This document shows positions 20,203 through 28,193 of a stretch of DNA of 34,404 nt, one piece after another (the first letter of the stretch is position 1; each line of letters begins with the position of its first letter). The notes beneath the pieces are model-generated. The model was not told the origin of the DNA. It was given only the letters and a program-made list of their open reading frames with translations, and made no database searches. The position numbers and the translations under genes were made by a program. Source of the stretch: Actinomycetota bacterium (lineage in GTDB: Bacteria > Actinomycetota > Actinomycetes > Nanopelagicales > Nanopelagicaceae); the NCBI GenBank assembly GCA_009917815.1, contig RGER01000004.1, positions 1 to 34,404 on the forward strand, written 5' to 3'.

Positions 20203-20859
20203 GTGAGTGATTCTCTTGAGGCTAAAGCCCCAACTCTTGACCGTCGAATCGTGGAATTGAGCGCGGCGGTGGCCTATGGCGAATTGGCAGGTTTCTTCCG
20301 AATGAGCAGTGATGCGCAACTTGCGCCAACAATCAGCGACTCAGCTAGTTTGGCTCGTCTGGCCAATATTGAGTTCAACCACTACTTCGTGCTGGCTGAT
20401 TTCTTGGCGCGTCACGGAGTTGATGTGGAGCACGAAATGGGTCAATTCGTGCCCGCATTTGAAGCTTTCCACGAACGGACTATGCCTGCTGATTGGTTTG
20501 AATGTTTAGTAAAGGCATATGTGGGAGATTCCATTGCGGTTGATTTCTACCGTGAAATTGCTGATTCACTCGATCTGGAATTACGGCAGATTATTGTGCA
20601 GGTTGCTAATTCCGATGAGCATATGGACTTCCTGGTCACGACTCTCGGCGCAGCAATTTTCGATGATCCAAAATTGGCCGGACGTTTAGCGCTCTGGGCG
20701 CGTCGCTTAGTGGGGGAGGCGTTGGCCCAAGCGCAGGCGCTCGCAGTTGAACATCAGGGCCTCTTTGATCTTTTTGCCACCATGGATATCGCGCGAGTCT
20801 TCAAAAAACTTACTGAGAATCACACTCATCGCATGCAACGCCTTGGCCTGGCTCCCTAA
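20203..20859 (+). CDS. Ferritin-like-fold (MiaE-like) hydroxylase family protein
   Basis: Conserved E/H helices 'YGELAGFFRMSSDA...NIEFNHYFVLADFL...SDEHMDFL'; between helicase and DUF3107/TetR as in Mycobacterium (Rv3210c region). Confidence 0.8.
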   Translation: MSDSLEAKAPTLDRRIVELSAAVAYGELAGFFRMSSDAQLAPTISDSASLARLANIEFNHYFVLADFLARHGVDVEHEMGQFVPAFEAFHERTMPADWFECLVKAYVGDSIAVDFYREIADSLDLELRQIIVQVANSDEHMDFLVTTLGAAIFDDPKLAGRLALWARRLVGEALAQAQALAVEHQGLFDLFATMDIARVFKKLTENHTHRMQRLGLAP

Positions 20860-20884
20860 GGCATTTGGTTAAAGGACCTGGCTT

Positions 20885-21121
20885 TTAGTTTGCGGCAAAA
20901 CCAACTTTTCGCTCATTGGGAATCCCCAGCTCTACATAGGCCAACTTTTCGACAGGAACGATCACAATGCGGCCTTTATCGTCTGCAAGCTTCAACGTAC
21001 CGCCGTCTTTAAGTGCAGCAGCCACGATCTTTTCAATTTCGGCACCTGTCTGACTACTCTCAAGCAAAATTTCTCGATTGCTGCTTTCTCCAGGGGCAGG
21101 CGACCATCGCGGTTGAGCCAA
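20885..21121 (-). CDS. DUF3107 family protein; N-terminus atypical
   Basis: 'SNREILLESSQTGAEIEKIVAAALKDGGTLKLADDKGRIVIVPVEKLAYVELGIPNERKVGF' matches the DUF3107 type (Rv3208A-like). Canonical 'MEVKIGI' start absent. Confidence 0.75.
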   Translation of the reverse strand: MAQPRWSPAPGESSNREILLESSQTGAEIEKIVAAALKDGGTLKLADDKGRIVIVPVEKLAYVELGIPNERKVGFAAN

Positions 21122-21612
21122 TAACGCGCGGTTACTTGTGCGGTTCCTATCAGACCCACACCCAGCATCATCGCCGACTCTTCAGGAAGACCAGTATCAA
21201 CTGCGATGACGGCGCTCACCGCGCGCGCACATTCATACGTCATCCGATTGAGACGTTCTTGAACTTGCGGTTCGGTGAGCGCATCGCTTTCAAAGAGCAA
21301 GCGGAAGGCCTCACTCTCGCTGTCTATGAATCTGAAGTAAGCCTCGGTAGTGGCGTGAACGCGGTCTACGTTCTCCTTCTTGGAGGCAATCGCCTTCTGT
21401 ACTTCGTAGACCAACGAATCAATATGTAAATCGAGCACCGCGAGGTAGAGATCTAATTTGCTAGGAAAGTGTTGATAGAGGACTGGTTTAGTGATTCCGG
21501 CCTGCTCGGCAATTTCATCCATTCCCGCCGCGTGATATCCGGCGGTGCTAAATATCTCCAGAGCAGCGGTCAGGAGTTGGGCACGCCGTTCGTCGCGGGG
21601 TAGACGAGTCAT
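20992..21612 (-). CDS. TetR/AcrR family regulator; C-terminus reads out of frame into DUF3107
   Basis: 'RRAQLLTAALEIFSTAGYHAAGMDEIAEQAGITKPVLYQHFPSKLDLYLAVL'. Start 21612 has -10 TACGAT and N6. Confidence 0.85.
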   Translation of the reverse strand: MTRLPRDERRAQLLTAALEIFSTAGYHAAGMDEIAEQAGITKPVLYQHFPSKLDLYLAVLDLHIDSLVYEVQKAIASKKENVDRVHATTEAYFRFIDSESEAFRLLFESDALTEPQVQERLNRMTYECARAVSAVIAVDTGLPEESAMMLGVGLIGTAQVTARYWLNRDGRLPLEKAAIEKFCLRVVRQVPKLKRSWLLHLKTAVR

Positions 21613-21775
21613 GGAGTGATCGTACTGGGAGTTCGCGCTCAGGGGAGGGGCCACTTCTGAGGCTCAGCCATGACAGGATCGTGCTCGGATTGGCGGGAAT
21701 AGATCACTCTTTGGCAGAGTTACCCTCGGCATAGTGAATTAGCGCATCGCCATCCACATTGATTGGGGAGTACAC

Positions 21776-22963
21776 GTGACGAGCACCCTTCCACCGCTGG
21801 TGGCGCCAGCCGAGGCTCTCACCGTCGATGAAATTCGTCGGTACAGTCGTCACTTGATCATTCCTGATGTGGGAATGACGGGCCAGAAGCGCCTCAAGAA
21901 TGCCAAAGTGCTTTGTGTAGGTGCCGGCGGACTGGGTTCGCCTGCCCTTATGTATCTTGCGGCTGCGGGTGTGGGCACGTTGGGAATTGTGGAATTCGAT
22001 ACGGTCGACGAATCAAATTTACAGCGCCAAATAATTCATGGTCAGAGCGATATCGGGAAAAGTAAGGCTGAGAGCGCTTGCAATAGTGTGAAAGAAATTA
22101 ATCCTTATGTAAACGTAATTATCCACGAGACTCGAATTGATAATTCCAACGTAATGGAGATTTTTTCGCAGTACGACTTGATTGTTGATGGCACTGACAA
22201 CTTCGCTACACGCTATCTGGTCAACGATGCATGTGTTTTGCTCAATAAGCCCTACGTGTGGGGCTCTATCTATCGCTTCGATGGACAAGCCAGTGTCTTT
22301 TGGAGTGAGTACGGCCCCTGCTATCGCTGCCTCTATCCAGAACCTCCGCCACCCGGGATGGTTCCTAGTTGTGCGGAAGGCGGCGTACTTGGAGTGCTCT
22401 GCGCCAGCATTGGATCTATTCAGGTCACCGAAGCCATCAAAGTGATCACCGGAATTGGCGAGCCGCTTGTAGGCCGACTCATGGTGTATGACGCACTCGA
22501 GATGAGTTACCGCGCGATCAAGGTTCGCAAAGATCCGGATTGCCCCATCTGCAGTAAGAATCCGAAGCAAAGAGCCTTGCTGGAAGATTACGAAGCTTTC
22601 TGTGGTGCCCTCTCTGAAGGCGCCAGTGCTGCTGTTGTCGATTCCACAATCTCCGTGAACGATCTCAAGGCTCGGATGGATCGTGGAGATGAAGTGATGC
22701 TCATTGATGTGCGCGAGATAAATGAGTGGGAAATCGTGAAAATCCCCGGAGCAGTCCTTATTCCCAAGCAAGAGTTTCTCGATGGATCCGTCTTAGAGAA
22801 GTTGCCGCACGACAAGCAGATCATCTTGCATTGTAAGAGCGGTGCACGTAGCGCTGAGTGCCTTGCAATCCTTAAGAATGCAGGCTTCAAAGACGCAGTG
22901 CATGTAGGTGGTGGGGTACTCGCATGGGTGCACTCCATCGACCCGAGCCTGCCTGTTTACTAG
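21776..22963 (+). CDS. moeZ: Adenylyltransferase/sulfurtransferase (ThiF/MoeB plus rhodanese; MoeZ-like)
   Basis: 'VGAGGLGSPALMYLAAAGVGTLGIVEFD', 'CYRCLYPEPPP', rhodanese 'LHCKSGARS'. GTG with SD GGGGAG. Confidence 0.93.
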   Translation: MTSTLPPLVAPAEALTVDEIRRYSRHLIIPDVGMTGQKRLKNAKVLCVGAGGLGSPALMYLAAAGVGTLGIVEFDTVDESNLQRQIIHGQSDIGKSKAESACNSVKEINPYVNVIIHETRIDNSNVMEIFSQYDLIVDGTDNFATRYLVNDACVLLNKPYVWGSIYRFDGQASVFWSEYGPCYRCLYPEPPPPGMVPSCAEGGVLGVLCASIGSIQVTEAIKVITGIGEPLVGRLMVYDALEMSYRAIKVRKDPDCPICSKNPKQRALLEDYEAFCGALSEGASAAVVDSTISVNDLKARMDRGDEVMLIDVREINEWEIVKIPGAVLIPKQEFLDGSVLEKLPHDKQIILHCKSGARSAECLAILKNAGFKDAVHVGGGVLAWVHSIDPSLPVY

Positions 22964-23016
22964 GTGTCGCACCCGTAACTTCTGCAATTGCAGGTTTTCT
23001 CTGGCACTATGTCGCC

Positions 23017-23220
23017 ATGTCTGAAACTACTGAAGGTCCCACAAAAATCACTTTGATCCCAGATGGCCCACTCATGGTGACAGGCGATGTAGAGATCTGC
23101 GATAACGACGGCAACGTCTTACGTACTGCATCCAAGATTTCGCTCTGTCGTTGCGGTCACTCCGAGATTAAGCCGTACTGCGATGGCGCTCACAAGCGAA
23201 ATAATTTTAAGACCGAATAA
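23017..23220 (+). CDS. CDGSH iron-sulfur domain protein
   Basis: 'SLCRCGHSEIKPYCDGAHKRNNF'; ATG 23017 is the likely start. Confidence 0.9.
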   Translation: MSETTEGPTKITLIPDGPLMVTGDVEICDNDGNVLRTASKISLCRCGHSEIKPYCDGAHKRNNFKTE

Positions 23221-23225
23221 TTGGC

Positions 23226-24161
23226 CTAGGGACGCGCTCTTCCGTAGACACTCACGGCGGCAGGTAACGATCGAAGTTTAAGTTCCTTGCTCCGTCCGAG
23301 CGGTTCCCCATCAAGTTGAATAGGAAGCGCGCGATCGGCACGCAGGGTGATAGTCGTAAGGTCATGTCGTTGAATCGAACCGCGCGGTGTGCGCCCCATA
23401 GATAAAGCGATAGTTGCGGGGATAAGTCGGGCTAGTCGAATATCTCGCAGACCCATGAGATCAAGACCGGTAGCAAAACTTGCCCGGGGCGTTGGATGGA
23501 TAGCTTGATTTCCTTTGTAGGTGTACGGATCAGTATTGGCAACTAGCGCCAGACCAAGCCGGAGTGACTCTTCGACATAGAGAAGTGGTGCGTGTTCTTC
23601 CACAATCAAAGTGCGAGAAACTTCTCGACTGGTAGCCCGCCAATAGAGCGAGGCTGAGGAGCGATTTCCGCGCTGACGTTCCCGATCAACCCGCTCTACG
23701 ATGGCACCGTCAAATCCGATGCCTGCGCAAAAGGTGAAGATGCGCTGTTCGGCGCCGAGCGGACTCTCCCAAGAGGCTAAACCCAAAGAAATTTCAGTGC
23801 GGTTCGCCCGTTTGATTGACTCAAGTAATTGATGTGTGGCCTCCACTGGATCGTTACGATAACCAAGTGCTCGAGCGAAAACGTTCGTGCTCCCGGTGGG
23901 GATGATCCCCAGCGCAGCGCCGCGCGATCTGCCGGTCGTGAAATCGATCAAACCGTTGCAGACTTCGTTAACTGTTCCATCTCCGCCACAAGCGATCACC
24001 AATTCAGCATTAAGTGAAGCAGCGAGGGCTACACCGTGGCCACGCGCATCTGTTTCCACGACCTCCAGATCAAGCTCGGAGCGCAATGCTCGCTCAACGA
24101 CTCGCTGGGTGGCGCTACTGGCACCCGTAGATTGCGGGTTGATCACTAGTAGCGCGCGCAT
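23226..24161 (-). CDS. Diacylglycerol kinase-family lipid kinase
   Basis: 'LLVINPQSTGASS', 'VIACGGDGTVNEVCNGL', 'GIIPTGSTNVFARALG'. Confidence 0.92.
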   Translation of the reverse strand: MRALLVINPQSTGASSATQRVVERALRSELDLEVVETDARGHGVALAASLNAELVIACGGDGTVNEVCNGLIDFTTGRSRGAALGIIPTGSTNVFARALGYRNDPVEATHQLLESIKRANRTEISLGLASWESPLGAEQRIFTFCAGIGFDGAIVERVDRERQRGNRSSASLYWRATSREVSRTLIVEEHAPLLYVEESLRLGLALVANTDPYTYKGNQAIHPTPRASFATGLDLMGLRDIRLARLIPATIALSMGRTPRGSIQRHDLTTITLRADRALPIQLDGEPLGRSKELKLRSLPAAVSVYGRARP

Positions 24162-24167
24162 AAATAC

Positions 24168-24177
24168 AGGCTAGCCT
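24168..24177. promoter_or_regulatory. Perfect palindrome AGGCTAGCCT: bidirectional -10 for two leaderless genes
   Basis: Bottom TAGCCT, 6 nt, ATG 24161; top TAGCCT, 6 nt, GTG 24184. Confidence 0.7.
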
Positions 24178-24183
24178 TTTCCC

Positions 24184-24591
24184 GTGACCCCCAGCGAATC
24201 CTCCAGCCAATCCATCGGCCGGCGCCCGCCCACTGCAACCTTGCCGCGATGGACGGCTGCACTCCTAGGCCTTGAAGTTCTCGCACTTCTCGTGCTGGCG
24301 TTCTCCTTTATCTATTTCTTGCTCACTGGATCGCCGCGCCATCTTGCAGCGGCACTTTTTGAGATCGCCCTCTTTCTCGTAGGGGCAGTGGGATTGATGG
24401 CGGCCACGAAAGGAATGCGCGAGGGGCGCCACTTTGGCAGATCCCCAGCGATAGTGGCCAACATCATTGCAATTCCAGTGGCTTACTCCCAAGGCCAGGC
24501 AGGAAATTTCTGGATCGCCATTCCACTTGCCCTTATCGCAGGGGCCATCATTCTTGGAATAAGTTCCACCCTACGCGGTGAGAGTAAGTAA
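24184..24591 (+). CDS. Small multi-TM hypothetical protein
   Basis: Four apparent hydrophobic segments; leaderless promoter supports the GTG start. Confidence 0.75.
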   Translation: MTPSESSSQSIGRRPPTATLPRWTAALLGLEVLALLVLAFSFIYFLLTGSPRHLAAALFEIALFLVGAVGLMAATKGMREGRHFGRSPAIVANIIAIPVAYSQGQAGNFWIAIPLALIAGAIILGISSTLRGESK

Positions 24592-24596
24592 GAGTC

Positions 24597-25085
24597 ATGG
24601 GCGAGTGGTCTGATCCGCTCACTGGGCTGGATAGCGCGCCGTATTTTCGTGAACACGTTCAGGACCTACTCGCGCGCCGAGCCGAGACCTTTCAGCCCTT
24701 TCTCTACGGAGTAAGTCGAATCAAAGGGTTTGAAGAGATGGTCGAGGAAAGTTCTACTTCGTTTGGTGATGCACTTCTGGTGAGCGCAGCGCATGCGGCT
24801 CAATTGATTGTGCGTGGAGGAGATCGCGTGGGCAGGCTAGGTCGAGACCACTTTGGATTTGCCTTATTGGCAGCTCACCAATCGGAAGCCTCAGCTTGTG
24901 AAGCGAGGTTGCGAACCGCCCTCACGAATCTCGAGTATGCATCTCAAAAGGTTGAATTACTTTTTGCATTTCTGTGGATTGCAGATAGCAGGCGCAAACT
25001 TGCTGAAATCGAATACGAGATTGATCTTGCACTTGCGCTTGACGGCTCGAATATAGAGCAAAACTTACCGAGCGAATACTTCTAA
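24597..25085 (+). CDS. Degenerate GGDEF-domain protein
   Basis: 'DPLTGLDSAPYFREHVQDLL' and 'RGGDRVGRLGRDHFGFALL': layout of a diguanylate cyclase with GRDHF in place of GGDEF. Confidence 0.75.
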   Translation: MGEWSDPLTGLDSAPYFREHVQDLLARRAETFQPFLYGVSRIKGFEEMVEESSTSFGDALLVSAAHAAQLIVRGGDRVGRLGRDHFGFALLAAHQSEASACEARLRTALTNLEYASQKVELLFAFLWIADSRRKLAEIEYEIDLALALDGSNIEQNLPSEYF

Positions 25086-25535
25086 CTCATCACCATCGAG
25101 GCGAAAAACTGTCCAATCTGACATTGGTTTGGCGCCGACACTCTTGTAGAACTCGATCGCAGGCGCGTTCCAATCGAGAACCCACCACTCCAACCTGGCA
25201 TACCCGCGTTCAACGCAGCGCGCGGCTAACGTTTTTAGTAGCGCCTTGCCGACACCTTGGCCGCGCCGTTCGGGCTTCACATATAAATCCTCTAGATAGA
25301 TGCCATGACGCCCGCGCCACGTTGAGTAATTGATGTACCAGACCGCAAATCCGATGACCTCGTTTTCATCGATCGCCACATCTCCAAAGAGATAAGGAGT
25401 CTCTGCAAAGAGTGCCTTATGTAAGTCGGTATCGGTCGAGAGCACGCTCTCTGGACTCTTCTCGTAAATCGCGAGATCAATGATGAGCTGATGGATGGCG
25501 GCCACGTCTGAAGGTTGCGCAGGGCGAATGAGCAT
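25065..25535 (-). CDS. GNAT family N-acetyltransferase
   Basis: 'MLIRPAQPSDVAAIHQLI', 'LEDLYVKPERRGQGVGKALLKTLA'. Confidence 0.93.
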   Translation of the reverse strand: MLIRPAQPSDVAAIHQLIIDLAIYEKSPESVLSTDTDLHKALFAETPYLFGDVAIDENEVIGFAVWYINYSTWRGRHGIYLEDLYVKPERRGQGVGKALLKTLAARCVERGYARLEWWVLDWNAPAIEFYKSVGAKPMSDWTVFRLDGDELEVFAR

Positions 25536-25622
25536 TTACTGATTGTATGCATTCGAGGGCCCAAATTCTGTGGTGGGGGAGGAAGTGCCGGCAAGAGCGG
25601 GGATCACCTCCACCATCTGGGG

Positions 25623-26576
25623 ATGGAAAACGCTGAATTGCTAGGCGAGCTGGCACCCCTGATGGCAGATGTCACGGTTGAGGAGATCTGGATCAATTCT
25701 CCCACCCGCATTTATGTGGCGCGAGAAGGGCGCCCAGAATTGACGTCGATCGTTATGTCCACTCAGCGAGTTCAGGAATTGGTGGAGCGTCTTCTACTCC
25801 ACTCGCATAGAAGAGTTGATTTGAGCCATCCATTCGTCGATGCAACCCTGCCAGATGGGAGTCGTCTCCATGTAGCCATTCCCACGGTCACTGCAAAACA
25901 TTGGGCGGTCAATATTCGCAAACATCTTGTGAAGGCTCATTCTCTCGCTGAATTAGAGAAACGAGGAGTCATTTCACCTGACCAAACGGCTCAATTGCTG
26001 AGTTTGATCGTAGAAGGAAAATCAATCTTGGTGAGCGGAGGAACTCATACAGGAAAGACCACGATGCTGAATGCTTTGCTATCTGAAAGCCCACCAGATA
26101 ATCGCGTAATAACCATTGAAGAAGTTTTTGAATTAGATCCCTACGTTCGCGATCTAGTTGCGCTTCAAACTCGAGAGGCCGCGCATGGGGGAGAGGGAGC
26201 AATTGACCTCCGCCGATTAGTAAAAGAGGCGCTCCGCATGCGCCCTTCTCGAATTGTGGTGGGCGAGGTTCGTGGTGCAGAAGCACTTGACCTCTTGATT
26301 GCGTTAAACGCAGGAGTTCCTGGGGCGGCGAGTATTCATGCCAATTCGGCCGCTGAGGCAATTGAGAAATTAAACTTGCTTCCGCTACTTGCCGGCGAGA
26401 ATCTGCCACTAAATTTCATTAACTCACTGATCGGCAGAGTCATTGATGCAGTGGTCCACTTAGAGATTGATTCGGAGAGTGGAGAGCGATTCGTATCAGA
26501 GATAATGGGTGTTGACTGGCGTGACGGAGAAATGAAGTATTCGCATCGCCGTCGTGCGCTGCAGGAAACAGCATGA
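25623..26576 (+). CDS. Tad/Flp pilus-type secretion ATPase (TadA/CpaF)
   Basis: 'ILVSGGTHTGKTTMLNALL', 'VVGEVRGAEALDLLIALNAGVPGAASIHANSAAEAI'. ATG 25623 preferred. Confidence 0.9.
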   Translation: MENAELLGELAPLMADVTVEEIWINSPTRIYVAREGRPELTSIVMSTQRVQELVERLLLHSHRRVDLSHPFVDATLPDGSRLHVAIPTVTAKHWAVNIRKHLVKAHSLAELEKRGVISPDQTAQLLSLIVEGKSILVSGGTHTGKTTMLNALLSESPPDNRVITIEEVFELDPYVRDLVALQTREAAHGGEGAIDLRRLVKEALRMRPSRIVVGEVRGAEALDLLIALNAGVPGAASIHANSAAEAIEKLNLLPLLAGENLPLNFINSLIGRVIDAVVHLEIDSESGERFVSEIMGVDWRDGEMKYSHRRRALQETA

Positions 26577-27139
26577 AGAGATCCAAGATTCAGAGAAGTG
26601 CAATCGAAATCCCAGAGCGTGAATGGCCAGCTACCTTCGAGTACCTCGCCTCAAACTTGCGAAGCAGTATGCCGATCCCACAGGCGCTGGCGGCACTTTC
26701 CGAACGCGGAAGTGACGAGATGAAAGGCATCTTTCGAATTGTGCGACGCGATCTGGCACTTGGGATGCCTCTTGAAGCGGCCACTTTTATTTTGAATGAG
26801 AATCACCATGGAGAGCGACTTCGTCATATCTTGCTGCTCGGACGCGAAGTAGGTGTCGATCACCTCCCCGAACTGTTGCTGATTTCTGCGCGCTTTATTC
26901 GGCGCGACATCGAAGTCAAAGAAGAGGTGAAAGTTCGGCAGGGGTGGGTGATAAACGGTGCCCGGCTCGGATTAATCGCGCCTTGGGCGATCTTGTTGTT
27001 GCTGATGACTCGAGCAAGTACGCGAGCCGCGATATTTACGACCGCTGGTGGAATCGTGATTGCTGGTGGGGCAGGAGCATCTCTGCTTGCGGCCTGGTGG
27101 ATGAAGCGCGCTTCACAGATTCCTGGGATAAGTCGATGA
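26573..27139 (+). CDS. TadB-like type II secretion system F domain protein
   Basis: 'LASNLRSSMPIPQALAALSERG', C-terminal TMs, overlaps upstream ATPase (ATGA). Confidence 0.75.
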   Translation: MKRSKIQRSAIEIPEREWPATFEYLASNLRSSMPIPQALAALSERGSDEMKGIFRIVRRDLALGMPLEAATFILNENHHGERLRHILLLGREVGVDHLPELLLISARFIRRDIEVKEEVKVRQGWVINGARLGLIAPWAILLLLMTRASTRAAIFTTAGGIVIAGGAGASLLAAWWMKRASQIPGISR

Positions 27140-27954
27140 CTCTGCTACTCGCCGCGATTCTCCTGTCATTGGGTGTGACGATGAACGCAACCCATCGACG
27201 CGATACCGAGAAATGGATGATTGACTCGCTTACGCCATTTATTCGTCAAGTGGACCCTTTTCTGCTGGATCCCACTCCTGTAGACCATTCACGTTTGCGA
27301 TCAGCGGGCATCATCACTCTCGAAGAGCAGTACGCGCATTTCAAGAGGCGCAGACAGACGTTTGGAATCGGTGCTCTCCTAGGTGCGCTCATTGCACTAG
27401 CCAGCAACAGCACTTTACTGGTCATACTTTTCACCACGATAGCGGGTGCGATCTTCGCACTGATTGCCGATACTTGGCGATTAAAGCGACGAGAGATTCG
27501 TTTCCAATTGAAACTATGCCAAGACTTTCCAGATGTTGTCGAACAAATTGCACTCTCAGCCGTAGCAGGCGAGAGCATCTTCTTTGCGCTGCGTCGAGTA
27601 GCTCGAGGTACTTCAACATTTTCGCATTCACTCTCGGATGTCATTTATAAGGTAGAGCACGGAGAGGCGCTTATGGATGTACTCGCCCACTGGGCGCGCT
27701 GGTATCAAATTCCCGGCGGAGAGCGTTTGGTTGACGCCATCCTTATTTCACAAGTCCACGGGTCACCTTTGGCTCCGCTGCTGCTCAACCATGCACATGA
27801 GGTTCGTGAAGAGAGTCGCCGCGCACTCCTCGAAGCGTGCGGTAAGAGTGAGATTGCGATGGCTATCCCGGTCGTCTTCTTGATCCTGCCAGTCACCGTA
27901 CTTTTCGCGCTCTACCCAAGTTTGGCCCAACTCAATTTGATGGCTTTCGGATAG
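27136..27954 (+). CDS. TadC-like type II secretion system F domain protein
   Basis: 'CQDFPDVVEQIALSAVAGESIFFALRRVA...GERLVDAILISQVHGSPLAPLL'. ATGA overlap with the upstream gene; the track start 26944 is a spurious extension. Confidence 0.85.
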   Translation: MTLLLAAILLSLGVTMNATHRRDTEKWMIDSLTPFIRQVDPFLLDPTPVDHSRLRSAGIITLEEQYAHFKRRRQTFGIGALLGALIALASNSTLLVILFTTIAGAIFALIADTWRLKRREIRFQLKLCQDFPDVVEQIALSAVAGESIFFALRRVARGTSTFSHSLSDVIYKVEHGEALMDVLAHWARWYQIPGGERLVDAILISQVHGSPLAPLLLNHAHEVREESRRALLEACGKSEIAMAIPVVFLILPVTVLFALYPSLAQLNLMAFG

Positions 27955-27983
27955 CACACCACCTACAAATGAAGGAGATCGTT

Positions 27984-28193
27984 ATGGAAAGAATCAATCG
28001 AAAGCTCTTTTTTTGCTCCTACTGGCTCAGGCGGAGAGCATGGGAGTCGATAAAGAGTTCTCGAGGAGACGTTCCTGGTTGGGTTCTCGTTGTATTGATG
28101 ACTGCTGGATTAGTCACAGTGCTCTGGGCGGTGGCTGGACCTCGACTTTCGGCGATGCTTGCCAGGGCACTCGATGCGGTCTCTTCTCAGTAA
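27984..28193 (+). CDS. Small single-TM Flp-pilin-like / Tad-locus protein
   Basis: 'RGDVPGWVLVVLMTAGLVTVLWAVAGPRLSAMLARALDAV'; SD AAGGAGA; position in Tad locus. Confidence 0.6.
   Translation: MERINRKLFFCSYWLRRRAWESIKSSRGDVPGWVLVVLMTAGLVTVLWAVAGPRLSAMLARALDAVSSQ

Noticed and set aside
22019-22771. 250-aa ORF antisense to the moeZ-like gene
   Set aside because: Lies entirely opposite a well-supported ThiF/rhodanese CDS; no family resemblance; shadow ORF.
26944-27135. N-terminal extension of the TadC-like ORF
   Set aside because: Overlaps the upstream TadB-like gene in another frame; the ATGA junction at 27136 is the natural start.
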